In this document: positions 1 to 8,809 of the stretch, piece by piece
Position numbering within the stretch: position 1 is the stretch's first letter
Layout: each line of letters opens with the position of its first letter
Assembly (NCBI GenBank): GCA_934277845.1
Contig: CAKQVV010000022.1
Coordinates: 1 to 19,985, forward strand
Length of the DNA stretch: 19,985 bases
Direction of reading: 5' to 3'
Source: an uncultured Clostridia bacterium
GTDB lineage: Bacteria > Bacillota > Clostridia > Christensenellales > Pumilibacteraceae
Notes under the pieces: generated by a model
Told to the model about the DNA's origin: nothing
The model's database searches: none
What the model saw: the letters and a program-made list of their open reading frames with translations, nothing else
Program-made: the position numbers and the translations under genes

Positions 1-2054
1 GCCTTCGTCCAGGTTTCGACTACGTGACGATATTTCTCGTCCTCGGTAAGGAGACCGTCTTCGTATTCTTTCTCGAATCCGATGACTTTCTTCTCGGCTT
101 CCTCGAGAATAGCGTGTTTTTCCTGCGGAATGTGCATGTCGAATACGCTGGTCGTGATGGCGCCGATAGTCGAATATTTAAAGCCGAGGGCTTTGATGTT
201 GTCGAGAACTTTACAGGTTTCGGTCGAACCGTGCTTTTTGAACGTGCGGTCGACGATGTCCTGAAGTTGCTTTTTGCCGACGCGGTACTCGACTTCGAGT
301 CTCAACTCTTCGCCGGGCTTGGTGCGGTCGACGATGCCGAGATCCTGCGGGATCGCTTCGTTGAAGATAATTCTGCCGACGGTAGTGTCGACGATCTTGG
401 ACACGGTTTCGCCGTTGACCACGCCCTGCATACGCACTTTGACGCGCGATTGAAGTTCGATTTCCTTGTTCGCGTAAGCCATTTTCGCTTCGTCGCGATC
501 GCAGAAGATCATGCCTTCGCCCTTTGCGCCCGGCTTTTCCATGGTAAGATAGAAGCAGCCGATGACCATATCCTGAGTCGGCGAGCACACAGGCTTGCCG
601 TCGGAAAGTTTGAGAATGTTGTTGGTCGCAAGCATGAGGAAGCGCGCTTCGGTCTGAGCCTCGACGGAAAGCGGAACGTGAACTGCCATCTGGTCGCCGT
701 CGAAGTCCGCGTTGAACGCGCCGCATGCGAGCGGATGGAGCTTTATCGCTCTGCCCTCGACGAGGACGGGCTCGAACGCCTGAATACCGAGGCGGTGAAG
801 CGTCGGCGCGCGGTTGAGAAGAACGGGATGTTCTTTGATTACGCTCTCGAGTACGCCCCAGACTTCCTTGCTGCCGCGCTCGACGAAACGCTTTGCGCTC
901 TTGATGTTGTGAGTCTTGCTCTGCGCGACCAGTTCGTGCATGACGAACGGCTTGAAGAGTTCGAGCGCCATTTCTTTCGGCAGACCGCACTGGTACATTT
1001 TCAGTTCCGGTCCTACGACGATAACGCTACGACCGGAATAGTCGACACGTTTGCCGAGGAGGTTCTGACGGAAACGTCCCTGCTTGCCTCGGAGAAGTCC
1101 GGACAGCGATTTGAGTTCGCGGTTGCCGGCACCCGAAACCGCTTTGCCGCGCCTGCCGTTGTCGATAAGCGCGTCGACGGCTTCTTGCAGCATACGCTTT
1201 TCGTTGCGGACGATGATGTCCGGAGCGGAGAGTTCGATCAGTTTTTTAAGACGATTGTTTCTTGCGATAACGCGTCTATAGAGGTCGTTAAGGTCGCTAG
1301 TCGCGAATCTGCCGCCGTCGAGTTGTACCATAGGACGGAGTTCGGGCGGGAGAACGGGCAGAACGTCCAGTACCATCCAGGTGGGATCGTTCTTGCTCTT
1401 GACGAATGCGTCGATGATTTCGAGACGCTTGATCGCCTTGACTTTTTTCTGACCGGTGGAATTATTGACGATGTTGCGGACTTCTTCGAGTTCCTTATTA
1501 AGGTCGATGTTGCCGAGAAGTTCTTTCACGGCTTCCGCGCCCATGCCTACTCTGAACGAGTTCGCGCCGTACAGTTCCTGAGCCTCGCGGTACTGCGCGT
1601 CGGTGAGAATCTGCTTGTATTCGAGCGGCGTGTCCTTGGGATCGACAACGATGAAGTTGACGAAGTACACGACCTGTTCGAGGGCTTTGGGACTCATGTC
1701 GAGGAGTAAACCTATTCTGCTCGGCACGCCCCTGAAATACCAGATGTGCGTGACGGGCGCGGCGAGTTCGATATGTCCCATGCGCTCACGACGGACTTTC
1801 GCGCGGGTAACTTCTACGCCGCACTTGTCGCAAATGACGCCTTTGTATCTTATGCGTTTATATTTGCCGCAATGACATTCCCAGTCCTTGGTAGGTCCGA
1901 AAATCCTTTCGCAGAACAAGCCGTCGCGTTCGGGCTTCTGCGTGCGGTAGTTGATGGTTTCCGGCTTGGTAACCTCGCCGTGCGACCACTCGCGGATCTT
2001 TTCCGGTCCCGCGATAGCGATTTGCATCGAATCGAAATTGTTTAATTCAAACAT
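1..2054 (-). CDS. rpoC: RNA polymerase beta' subunit (partial, C-terminus beyond window)
   Basis: Encodes the beta' subunit of RNA polymerase, which carries the catalytic Mg-binding loop of the core enzyme. The frame is open from the ATG at 2054 to the window edge, giving 684 complete codons of a protein that is usually around 1,200 residues in Firmicutes. The start MFELNNFDSM is typical of the family. The N-terminal zinc ribbon is intact, with cysteines at residues 60, 62, 75 and 78. The absolutely conserved NADFDGD motif lies at residues 448-454, with the three Mg-chelating aspartates at 450, 452 and 454. The start codon shares one base with the rpoB stop codon (TAATG), and an AAGGAG ribosome binding site sits inside the end of rpoB, so translation is probably coupled. 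No truncation or frameshift is visible within the window. Identification is certain; only the missing 3' half is unknown. Confidence 0.98.
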   Translation of the reverse strand, partial: MFELNNFDSMQIAIAGPEKIREWSHGEVTKPETINYRTQKPERDGLFCERIFGPTKDWECHCGKYKRIRYKGVICDKCGVEVTRAKVRRERMGHIELAAPVTHIWYFRGVPSRIGLLLDMSPKALEQVVYFVNFIVVDPKDTPLEYKQILTDAQYREAQELYGANSFRVGMGAEAVKELLGNIDLNKELEEVRNIVNNSTGQKKVKAIKRLEIIDAFVKSKNDPTWMVLDVLPVLPPELRPMVQLDGGRFATSDLNDLYRRVIARNNRLKKLIELSAPDIIVRNEKRMLQEAVDALIDNGRRGKAVSGAGNRELKSLSGLLRGKQGRFRQNLLGKRVDYSGRSVIVVGPELKMYQCGLPKEMALELFKPFVMHELVAQSKTHNIKSAKRFVERGSKEVWGVLESVIKEHPVLLNRAPTLHRLGIQAFEPVLVEGRAIKLHPLACGAFNADFDGDQMAVHVPLSVEAQTEARFLMLATNNILKLSDGKPVCSPTQDMVIGCFYLTMEKPGAKGEGMIFCDRDEAKMAYANKEIELQSRVKVRMQGVVNGETVSKIVDTTVGRIIFNEAIPQDLGIVDRTKPGEELRLEVEYRVGKKQLQDIVDRTFKKHGSTETCKVLDNIKALGFKYSTIGAITTSVFDMHIPQEKHAILEEAEKKVIGFEKEYEDGLLTEDEKYRHVVETWTK

Positions 2055-2070
2055 TATTCGTTATCTCCTT
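2052..2070 (-). promoter_or_regulatory. rpoB/rpoC stop-start overlap with embedded ribosome binding site
   Basis: On the minus strand the rpoB stop TAA and the rpoC start ATG share one A (TAATG). An AAGGAG motif at 2070-2065 lies 10 bases before the ATG, within the last codons of rpoB. This fixes the rpoC start and points to translational coupling of the two subunits. Confidence 0.85.
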
Positions 2071-5000
2071 CATCGTCGTCCATGGGTTCGTCGTCAAGAA
2101 GATCATCGTCGTCGATGATTGTATTGCCGAACGGATCGTCGCCGAGGTCGAGTTCTTCGTCGTCGCCGAACAGGTTGTCGAACTTGTCGCCGCCCTGCTC
2201 TTCGTCGTCGGGTTCGATGTCGCCGTCGAACACGTCGCTGCCGAGATCGAACTCGTCGTCGATGGACATATCGCCGCCGACGTAATGTTTCTTCTTCTCG
2301 AACTCGTGCTCGTCCTCTCCGTCGTCCTCGATGAGTTCGCGGATGCCGATTTCCTGCTTGTCCTCGTTGAGAACCTTGACGTCGAGCGCAAGCGCCTGCA
2401 ACTCTTTGATAAGGACCTTGAACGATTCCGGAACGCCGGGTTCGCTGTTGTTGCCGCCCTTGACAATGGATTCGTAGGTCTTGACTCTTCCCACCACGTC
2501 GTCGGACTTGACCGTCATGATTTCCTGCAAGACGTTAGCCGCGCCGTAAGCGTACAATGCCCAGACTTCCATCTCGCCGAAACGCTGACCGCCGAACTGC
2601 GCCTTGCCGCCGAGAGGCTGCTGGGTAACGAGCGAGTACGGACCGGTCGAACGCGCGTGAATCTTGTCGTCGACAAGGTGGATAAGTTTAATCATATACA
2701 TATAGCCGACGGTCGAGCGGTTCTCGAACGGTTCGCCCGTTCTGCCGTCGTACATCTGGATCTTGCCGTCGACGATTCCGCCCGGGGAAACAAAGCCGTT
2801 CTCTTCGAGCAGTTTGTGAATATCGCTTTCGAGCGCGCCGTCGAAGACCGGGGTTGCGACCTTCCAGCCGAGGGCTTTCGCAACAAGCCCCAAGTGGACT
2901 TCGAGTACCTGACCGATATTCATACGTGACGGAACGCCGAGGGGGTTAAGCACGATCTGAAGCGGCGTACCGTCAGCCATGAACGGCATATCTTCCTGCG
3001 GGAGTATGCGGGAAATGACGCCTTTGTTGCCGTGGCGGCCCGCCATTTTATCACCGACGGAAACCTTGCGTTTCTGCGCGATATAGACGCGGACGAGTTT
3101 GTTGACGCCGGGACTCATTTCGTCCTTGTTGGCGCGTGTGAAAACTTTGACGTCGACTACGATACCGCCTTCGCCGTGCGGAACGCGGAGCGAAGTATCG
3201 CGGACTTCTCTTGCTTTTTCGCCGAATATCGCGCGGAGCAATCTTTCCTCTGGGGTAAGTTCGGTTTCGCCTTTGGGCGTTACCTTGCCGACGAGAATGT
3301 CGCCGCTATCCACTTCCGCGCCGATACGGACAATACCGTTTTCGTCGAGGTTTTTGAGCGCGTCGTCGCCCACGTTGGGAATATCGCGGGTGATTTCCTC
3401 TTCGCCGAGTTTGGTGTCGCGGGCTTCGAGTTCGTGCTCTTCGATATGGATAGACGTAAATACGTCGTCCTTGACTATCTTTTCGGAAATAAGGATCGCG
3501 TCCTCGTAGTTATAGCCTTCCCAACTCATGAAACCTACGAGAATGTTTCTGCCGAGCGCAAGTTCGGCGTTCTCGGTCGAGTGTCCGTCGGCAATGACCT
3601 GTCCCGCTTCTACATGTTCGCCTTTCGACACGATAGGTTTCTGGTTGACACAGGTGCCCTGGTTGGAACCGACGAACTTTTTGAGCGTGTACTCGGCGAG
3701 AGTTTTCTGTCCTTTCTTTTCCGAACGCTTGACGTTCTCGATAATTTCGATACCGTCTTCGAGTTTGCTTCCGTCTTCGTCCTCGGCAATAACGATGTGC
3801 GCCGCGTCGACGAAAGTAACGGTGCCGGCTTTTCTCGCCACCGCCATGACGCCGGAATCGTAGGCGATCTTGTGCTCGATACCGGTACCGACAATAGGCG
3901 CTTCCGGTTTAAGAAGCGGAACTGCCTGACGCTGCATGTTGGAACCCATCAGCGCACGGTTGGTATCGTCGTTCTCGAGGAACGGGATAAGCGCGGTCGC
4001 AACGGAGATCATCTGACGCGGACTGACGTCCATGTAGTCGATTTCGTCGCGGTAACGCTCGGAAATATCGTCGCGATAACGCGACATGATACGTTCGTTG
4101 ACAAACCATTTATTGTCGTCGAGCGGCTCGTTTGCCATAGCCACGACGTAACGATCTTCTTCGTCGGCGGCGAGATAGCACACTTCGTCGGTAACGACGT
4201 GTTTTTCCTTGTCGACGCGGCGGTACGGCGCCTCGATGAAACCGTACTCGTTGACGCGGGCATAGGAAGAAAGCGAGTTGATAAGACCGATGTTCTGTCC
4301 TTCGGGAGTTTCTATCGGGCACATTCTCGAATAGTGCGAATAGTGAACGTCGCGGACGTCGAAAGACGCGCGTTCGCGGTTAAGACCGCCCGGTCCCAAC
4401 GCGGAGAGTTTCCTCTTGTGCGTAAGTTCCGCGATCGGATTGGATTCGTCCATGAACTGCGACAACTGCGAAGAACCGAAAAATTCTTTGATCGCGCTGG
4501 TCACGGGACGGATATTTATAAGGTTTTGCGGAGTGGGCGGCTCGTTGTCGTTCTGGATCTGCATGCGTTCGCGTACTACTCTTTCAAGACGCGCGATACC
4601 GATACGGAACTGATTCTGCAAAAGTTCGCCGACGCTTCTCACTCTGCGGTTGCCGAGATGATCGATGTTGTCGCAATAGCCGACGTTCGAGTAAAGACCT
4701 TCGATATAGTTGATGGTCGCGATGACATCGTCGATAAGAAGATGCTTGACTACGAGCAAGTCGTAATTCTCGATGATGAGTTGTCTGAGTTTGTCGTCGT
4801 CGCCGTTGGCTTCGTCGAGAATACGCTTCAAAGTCGGATAGTAAACCTTTTCGTTTATTCCGAGCGTCTTTGCGTCGAAACCGACATAGCCGGAAATATC
4901 GACGTGGCGGTTACCGTAAACGTAGAAAGTACGTTTTTCCTTGCCGACAGTGATGCCCACGCGGTTGATGCCCGCGTTCTGGATACGATATGCGAGTTCT

Positions 5001-6046
5001 TCGGAAATGCGCTTGCCTTTTTCTACATAAACGACACCGTCGCCGTCGACGATCGCTTCCGCCGCGCGGAACCCTGCGATACGCGCCGCGAGCGAAAGTT
5101 TCTTGTTGAATTTATATCTGCCCACGCGGGAAAGATCATATCTTCTTCTGTCAAAGAACAATCCTCTCGTGAACTGCTTGATCGAGTCGATGTTGGGAAT
5201 TTCGCCGGGACGAAGTTTGCGGTTGAGTTCTTTCAGTCCGTCGTCCTCGCTCTTGTTGGGATCCTTGTCGATGGTGTTTGCCATCAGCGTTTCGCCCATG
5301 AAGAGTTTGGTCATCGACTCGTCGTCCGAGAACGATTCGTAAGGCTCCGCGCCCGCAAGATTGCCTGCAAACGGAACGTATTTATAATCGGCGAGAATCT
5401 GATCGGGATCCTCGAACTCGGTGCCGAGGACAGCCGACAACGAGCGCATGAGCACGGACGCCTGCACTTTACGCTGACGATCGACGTGAACCCAGAGAAC
5501 GCCCTTGTCGTCCGCCTGGAATTCGAGCCACGCGCCGCGCGACGGGATATTCGTCGCTCCGTAGTACGCTTCGCCGGTGCGAACGTCCTTTACGGAATCG
5601 AAATACACGCCCGGACTTCTCACGAGCTGGCTGACGACGACGCGTTCCGCGCCGTTGATGATGAACGAGCCGTTGGGAGTCATAAGCGGCATATCGCCCA
5701 TGAACACTTCCTGCTCGGTAATAAGTCCGGTTTCCTTGTTGACGAGGCGGACCTTTACCTTGAGGGGAACGGCGTAAGTCGCGTCGCGATCCTTACACTC
5801 CTTCTCCGTGTACTTAGGAGTCATCTCGAAATGATGCTCGAGGAACCACAACTCCATTTTCCCGCTGAAGTCCCTGATAGGCGAAAAATCTTTGAAGACT
5901 TCGCCGATGCCGCTTTTCAGAAACTCGTTGTAAGAATTCTTCTGCACCTCGACGAGGTAAGGCATTTCGCAAACCTCGCGAACCTGCGCAAAAGAACGTC
6001 TTTCCGTGTTTCCATACTTGACCTTCCTGATAGTTCTGACGGACAT
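2054..6046 (-). CDS. rpoB: RNA polymerase beta subunit with long acidic C-terminal tail
   Basis: Encodes the beta subunit of RNA polymerase, 1,330 residues. The start at 6046 is supported by AAGGAG seven bases upstream. Family landmarks seen in order are the N-terminal lobe (LVRSPGVYF near 141-149), the rifampicin pocket (SSQLSQFMD at 525-533, THKRKLSALGPGGL at 542-555), the CPIETPEGQNIGLINSL segment near 576-592, GYNYEDAILIS near 844-854, and GDKMAGRHGNKG at 998-1009. The usual fold ends near residue 1240. It is followed by a tail of about 90 residues in which nearly half are Asp or Glu, making the protein longer than typical Firmicute homologues, which are near 1,200. The pocket residues equivalent to E. 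coli Q513, D516, H526 and S531 are wild type, but the position of R529 is Lys546. Unlike the common rplKAJL-rpoBC order, no ribosomal protein gene precedes it here. Identification is certain. Confidence 0.99.
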   Translation of the reverse strand: MSVRTIRKVKYGNTERRSFAQVREVCEMPYLVEVQKNSYNEFLKSGIGEVFKDFSPIRDFSGKMELWFLEHHFEMTPKYTEKECKDRDATYAVPLKVKVRLVNKETGLITEQEVFMGDMPLMTPNGSFIINGAERVVVSQLVRSPGVYFDSVKDVRTGEAYYGATNIPSRGAWLEFQADDKGVLWVHVDRQRKVQASVLMRSLSAVLGTEFEDPDQILADYKYVPFAGNLAGAEPYESFSDDESMTKLFMGETLMANTIDKDPNKSEDDGLKELNRKLRPGEIPNIDSIKQFTRGLFFDRRRYDLSRVGRYKFNKKLSLAARIAGFRAAEAIVDGDGVVYVEKGKRISEELAYRIQNAGINRVGITVGKEKRTFYVYGNRHVDISGYVGFDAKTLGINEKVYYPTLKRILDEANGDDDKLRQLIIENYDLLVVKHLLIDDVIATINYIEGLYSNVGYCDNIDHLGNRRVRSVGELLQNQFRIGIARLERVVRERMQIQNDNEPPTPQNLINIRPVTSAIKEFFGSSQLSQFMDESNPIAELTHKRKLSALGPGGLNRERASFDVRDVHYSHYSRMCPIETPEGQNIGLINSLSSYARVNEYGFIEAPYRRVDKEKHVVTDEVCYLAADEEDRYVVAMANEPLDDNKWFVNERIMSRYRDDISERYRDEIDYMDVSPRQMISVATALIPFLENDDTNRALMGSNMQRQAVPLLKPEAPIVGTGIEHKIAYDSGVMAVARKAGTVTFVDAAHIVIAEDEDGSKLEDGIEIIENVKRSEKKGQKTLAEYTLKKFVGSNQGTCVNQKPIVSKGEHVEAGQVIADGHSTENAELALGRNILVGFMSWEGYNYEDAILISEKIVKDDVFTSIHIEEHELEARDTKLGEEEITRDIPNVGDDALKNLDENGIVRIGAEVDSGDILVGKVTPKGETELTPEERLLRAIFGEKAREVRDTSLRVPHGEGGIVVDVKVFTRANKDEMSPGVNKLVRVYIAQKRKVSVGDKMAGRHGNKGVISRILPQEDMPFMADGTPLQIVLNPLGVPSRMNIGQVLEVHLGLVAKALGWKVATPVFDGALESDIHKLLEENGFVSPGGIVDGKIQMYDGRTGEPFENRSTVGYMYMIKLIHLVDDKIHARSTGPYSLVTQQPLGGKAQFGGQRFGEMEVWALYAYGAANVLQEIMTVKSDDVVGRVKTYESIVKGGNNSEPGVPESFKVLIKELQALALDVKVLNEDKQEIGIRELIEDDGEDEHEFEKKKHYVGGDMSIDDEFDLGSDVFDGDIEPDDEEQGGDKFDNLFGDDEELDLGDDPFGNTIIDDDDLLDDEPMDDDEGDNE

Positions 6047-6137
6047 TCGTTCTCTCCTTAGAATGTTACTTTTCTATTTTAAGACGCGGCGACGACTTTA
6101 TAAAAGCCGAGAAAACCGCATAATATAACATTATAAA

Positions 6138-6167
6138 ATAATAACAGTTTAATACAGGTTTTGTCAA
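6138..6167 (-). promoter_or_regulatory. sigma-A type promoter for rpoBC
   Basis: On the minus strand a perfect TTGACA (6167-6162) is followed after 18 bases by TATTAT (6143-6138), which differs from the consensus -10 by one base. The predicted transcription start near 6131 gives a leader of about 85 bases ending in the AAGGAG site of rpoB. It lies downstream of the terminator of the preceding gene, so rpoBC appears to be transcribed on its own. Confidence 0.8.
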
Positions 6168-6229
6168 GCATTTTGCGATAAATATTTTTCGGAAAATTTT
6201 TCCCGAGTTTTTTAAGGAGCGAAACACCG

Positions 6230-6262
6230 AAAAACCGCTCCCGCAACCCGGGAACGGCTTTC
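6230..6262 (-). terminator. Rho-independent terminator after the beta-helix lipoprotein gene
   Basis: The arms ACCGCTCCCG (6234-6243) and CGGGAACGGC (6249-6258) pair around a five-base loop, and A/T pairs extend the stem. On the minus strand two positions are G-U wobbles and the hairpin is followed by five T (6234-6230). It sits about 20 bases after the stop of the lipoprotein gene. T-rich sequence on the other side means it could also stop plus-strand transcription. Confidence 0.85.
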
Positions 6263-6281
6263 TTTTTCAGGGATATTCCGG

Positions 6282-8054
6282 CTACATTCTTCCTCCCGGA
6301 CGACCGCCGCCGGGATTGCCGCCGCCCATGCCGGACGACGAACCGTACACTAGCGACGAAAGCGTCACCGATTGCGAGAACGAACCGGCTTTAAGCGTGT
6401 AAGTGCCGCCCTTTACCATGTCGGGAACGGAAATCAGTACCGAAGCGTAGGACTTGACAGTCGTCATCGTGAACAGCGTATTGCCGTCCGAATCGGTCAG
6501 CGCGATAGTCGTACCCGCGCTCTGCGAGCCCACCGACAGAAGAACGCTGCCCTGATTTGCGGAAACGAAATTCATCGCCATGCCCTGCGAGCCGATCGCA
6601 ACGAAAGTGCCGCCGGTAATGGTCGCCGTGCCGTCGGAATCGAGCGGGCCGTCGCCGTCTGAAGTAGGTCCTTCCACTATCGTCGTGCCGCCGGTGACGG
6701 TGATATTACCGTTGGAGTCGATGCCGTCGCCGCTTGAGTTGACATAGAGTTCTCCGCCCGAAATCGTGATAAAGCAAGTCGCGGCCGTATTGAAACTGTT
6801 CTGTCCCGGTCTGCCGCCGATCGACGAGGAATCGTTGCCGCCGGCGGCATTAAGCCCGTCATCACTCGCTTTAACACTTATCTTGCCGCCCGAAATACCG
6901 ATATTCTGCGCTTCGAGCCCTTCACAACTCTTTGTTATCGTGATCGTGCCGCCCGAAACCGTGAGCGAAGTGTCGGCGTGCACGCCGTCATCACCGCTGG
7001 AAAGATTAAGCGTGCCGCCGATGATCGCGATCGTGCCGTTCGAGTGTACGCTGTCATCCGCGCTGTTTACGGTTATCGTGCCGTCCGAGATAAGCATATC
7101 GCACGTCGCTTTTATTCCCTTTGCGGATATGCCCGAAGACGAGAGCGTCTTTCCGCTCCCGCCTCCTGTCGTAATATCCGTAATGCCGCCCGTCACTTGT
7201 ACTGTGCCGCTTGCGTCGATTCCGTCGTAACCTGCGGTAATTTTAAGATAACCGCTCTCCATATAGAAATAACCTTTAGTTGTATCCGAAGTGTTCTCGA
7301 CGTGCACGCCGTCCTTCCCGGAAACTATCGTTACGTTTGCCGAAGCAATGCGCACGCTGTCGTTTGCATCGACGCCGTGATTTGCGGCAGTTACCGAAAT
7401 CGTGCCGCCCGTAAATTTCACGTCGTCTTTGCCGACGATACCATGCCCGGAACTCGCGATCGTCAGACTGCCGTCGCCCTGAAACACGATATTGTCTTTC
7501 GAGAACACCGCACCGTCGACTTTGTTTTCATCGATAGTCACGAAATCGCCGGTAACGCCGAGCGCGTTTTCGCCTTTTAATATAATAAACGTTTTATCTG
7601 CGTTCTTGACGTAAATCGCGGCAAAATCATCGTTGGTTATACTGACGTTATCGAGAACGAGCCGTACTTTTTCGGTAGTATCGGCGGGCAAATCCACGAT
7701 TATCGAAACGTTATTGCCGGTTCCGCTCACGACATACGCTCCGGGCGAAGATATGGTGACTTTACCGTCCGCCGCCGTCACGGCGTCGGAACTTGCGGTC
7801 GCCGCGTTTCCGTCAAGCGCGATGGTCACGGCAGACTCTTCGTCGAACGACGGCGTTTTGTCTGCGTCGGTAAACATACTTGCGCTGTCGGGCATGACCA
7901 CGGTGTCGGAAGTACCGCTGCCCGTATTTGCAATACTTCCGTCCGTGCTGCCGGCGTTGCCGTTCGTTTCGCCGCAAGCGCAAAGCGCGGTGAGCGAAAA
8001 CGCAAGTATAAACACAAGAATAATTACTGAAACTTTGTTCTTTATTTTTTGCAT
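6282..8054 (-). CDS. Secreted lipoprotein, Cthe_2159-type carbohydrate-binding beta-helix
   Basis: A predicted 590-residue surface lipoprotein. I chose the ATG at 8054 because GAGGAGG lies 7 bases upstream and a signal peptide starts there. The frame is open 25 codons further up, but those codons are basic and have no ribosome binding site. A hydrophobic segment at residues 8-24 is followed by the lipobox L24-C25-A26-C27. A Ser/Gly/Asp linker comes next, then about ten beta-helix rungs with repeated DDGVHA, GDGIDSNG, DDGLNA and TGGTITI-like motifs, as in the Clostridium thermocellum Cthe_2159 family (PF14262). That family is a right-handed parallel beta-helix with bound calcium that binds cellulose and polygalacturonate. 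The Asp-rich turns would suit calcium ligands. The protein ends in a Gly/Pro/Arg-rich tail (PGGGRPGGRM). It lies 71 bases after the DUF4956 gene, in the same direction, and a terminator follows. Family assignment is firm; the ligand in this organism is unknown. Confidence 0.85.
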   Translation of the reverse strand: MQKIKNKVSVIILVFILAFSLTALCACGETNGNAGSTDGSIANTGSGTSDTVVMPDSASMFTDADKTPSFDEESAVTIALDGNAATASSDAVTAADGKVTISSPGAYVVSGTGNNVSIIVDLPADTTEKVRLVLDNVSITNDDFAAIYVKNADKTFIILKGENALGVTGDFVTIDENKVDGAVFSKDNIVFQGDGSLTIASSGHGIVGKDDVKFTGGTISVTAANHGVDANDSVRIASANVTIVSGKDGVHVENTSDTTKGYFYMESGYLKITAGYDGIDASGTVQVTGGITDITTGGGSGKTLSSSGISAKGIKATCDMLISDGTITVNSADDSVHSNGTIAIIGGTLNLSSGDDGVHADTSLTVSGGTITITKSCEGLEAQNIGISGGKISVKASDDGLNAAGGNDSSSIGGRPGQNSFNTAATCFITISGGELYVNSSGDGIDSNGNITVTGGTTIVEGPTSDGDGPLDSDGTATITGGTFVAIGSQGMAMNFVSANQGSVLLSVGSQSAGTTIALTDSDGNTLFTMTTVKSYASVLISVPDMVKGGTYTLKAGSFSQSVTLSSLVYGSSSGMGGGNPGGGRPGGRM

Positions 8055-8080
8055 AATAAGCCTCCTCGTTTTATAAAAAA

Positions 8081-8114
8081 CGTTCGGTCGCGTCGCCGAG
8101 GCGTTCGGTCGCGT
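8081..8114. repeat. Pair of 13-bp direct repeats, 21 bp apart
   Basis: CGTTCGGTCGCGT occurs exactly at 8081-8093 and again at 8102-8114 in the 71-base gap between the DUF4956 and lipoprotein genes. The 21-bp period is two helical turns, so a dimeric regulator could occupy both copies on one face. A short palindrome (CGTTTT-TTAT-AAAACG on the minus strand) follows just before the ribosome binding site. A role as an operator or mRNA processing site is inference. Confidence 0.55.
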
Positions 8115-8125
8115 TTTAATCCTTA

Positions 8126-8809
8126 TCACAGTTCTGCCGGTTCAAAGTCGGTGCGCTCCAGCATCACTTCGAGATTGCCGTTTCTCGTGCGGATTTCGTC
8201 CAGCATTTTCTTTTCGTCCGCGGGATTTTTCAGCGTCACGCAATAACTCACCCTGAACATACTTCCCATATTGACGGATTTGACTTTCACAAGTTCGTAC
8301 TTTTCGGCATATTCGCCCAGAACTTCGTCGAAAACCGTGGTGTAATCGAGGTCTTCGGGGATCGTCACACGCAGTTTTTTCTCTTTCGGCGAAGGTTTCT
8401 TTTCCCAGATCTTCGTTGCAGAGAACACCGCGATCGCGCCGCCGGCCACCAAAGCGAATATCGCGCCGTAGGCAAGATACCCCATGCCGAACGCAAGTCC
8501 AGCGGTCATCGCCGCGAAGATTATGCAGATCTCTTTAGCCGTGCCGGCAGCCGAACGGAAACGCACCAGCGAAAACGCGCCCGCTACCGCCACGCCCGCG
8601 CCGATATTTCCGTTGACGAGAATTATCACCACCGCAACGGTCATCGGCAATAATGCTGTGGTTATAAAAAAACTTTTGCTCGATTGCGAACGAAAACAAC
8701 ATATAAACGCGAACGCGATCCCTGCCGCAAACGCCGCAGCAACGCACAAAAAGAAGTTGCCGGCAGTAGCCGTAGTCCCGTTAAAAACACTTGCAAAAAA
8801 ATTATCCAA
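8126..8809 (-). CDS. DUF4956 family membrane protein
   Basis: A 227-residue membrane protein. Hydrophobic segments lie at about residues 17-38, 50-66, 92-112 and 113-131. The family signature GAFSLVRFRSAAGTAKE occupies residues 77-93, between the second and third segments. A soluble C-terminal domain (about 145-225) of alternating strands and helices looks ACT-like, though that is only an impression. The start codon is TTG at 8809, set by GGAGG at 8823-8819, nine bases upstream. The gene overlaps the end of the VTC gene by eight bases, so the two are probably translationally coupled. DUF4956 (PF16316) genes are, to my knowledge, frequent neighbours of VTC-domain genes in Firmicutes, but the biochemical function is not established. 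A role as the membrane partner or channel of the cytoplasmic polymerase, comparable to the membrane part of the yeast VTC complex, is inference. Confidence 0.85.
   Translation of the reverse strand: MDNFFASVFNGTTATAGNFFLCVAAAFAAGIAFAFICCFRSQSSKSFFITTALLPMTVAVVIILVNGNIGAGVAVAGAFSLVRFRSAAGTAKEICIIFAAMTAGLAFGMGYLAYGAIFALVAGGAIAVFSATKIWEKKPSPKEKKLRVTIPEDLDYTTVFDEVLGEYAEKYELVKVKSVNMGSMFRVSYCVTLKNPADEKKMLDEIRTRNGNLEVMLERTDFEPAEL

Noticed and set aside
24..1709. A 561-codon plus-strand open frame opposite rpoC
   Set aside because: Antisense shadow of rpoC; the composition (many F, V, D, R) mirrors the complement of the real gene.
3032..6061. A 1,009-codon open frame on the plus strand opposite rpoB
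   Set aside because: It lies wholly antisense to a certain rpoB gene. Strong codon bias (GTC/GAC/TTC/GAA) leaves the opposite strand free of stops; there is no family resemblance or ribosome binding site.
6066..6131. Possible 21-codon leader peptide upstream of rpoB
   Set aside because: Its ATG coincides with the predicted transcription start and it has no ribosome binding site, so translation is unlikely.
6189..6206. Inverted repeat TCGGAAAATTTTTCCCGA as a second terminator
   Set aside because: The stem is almost entirely A/T with no T-run behind it on the minus strand; the stronger hairpin at 6230-6262 already explains termination.
8055..8129. Upstream start for the beta-helix lipoprotein at 8129
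   Set aside because: The added 25 residues are basic, lack a ribosome binding site and would bury the signal peptide; the ATG at 8054 has GAGGAGG at good spacing.
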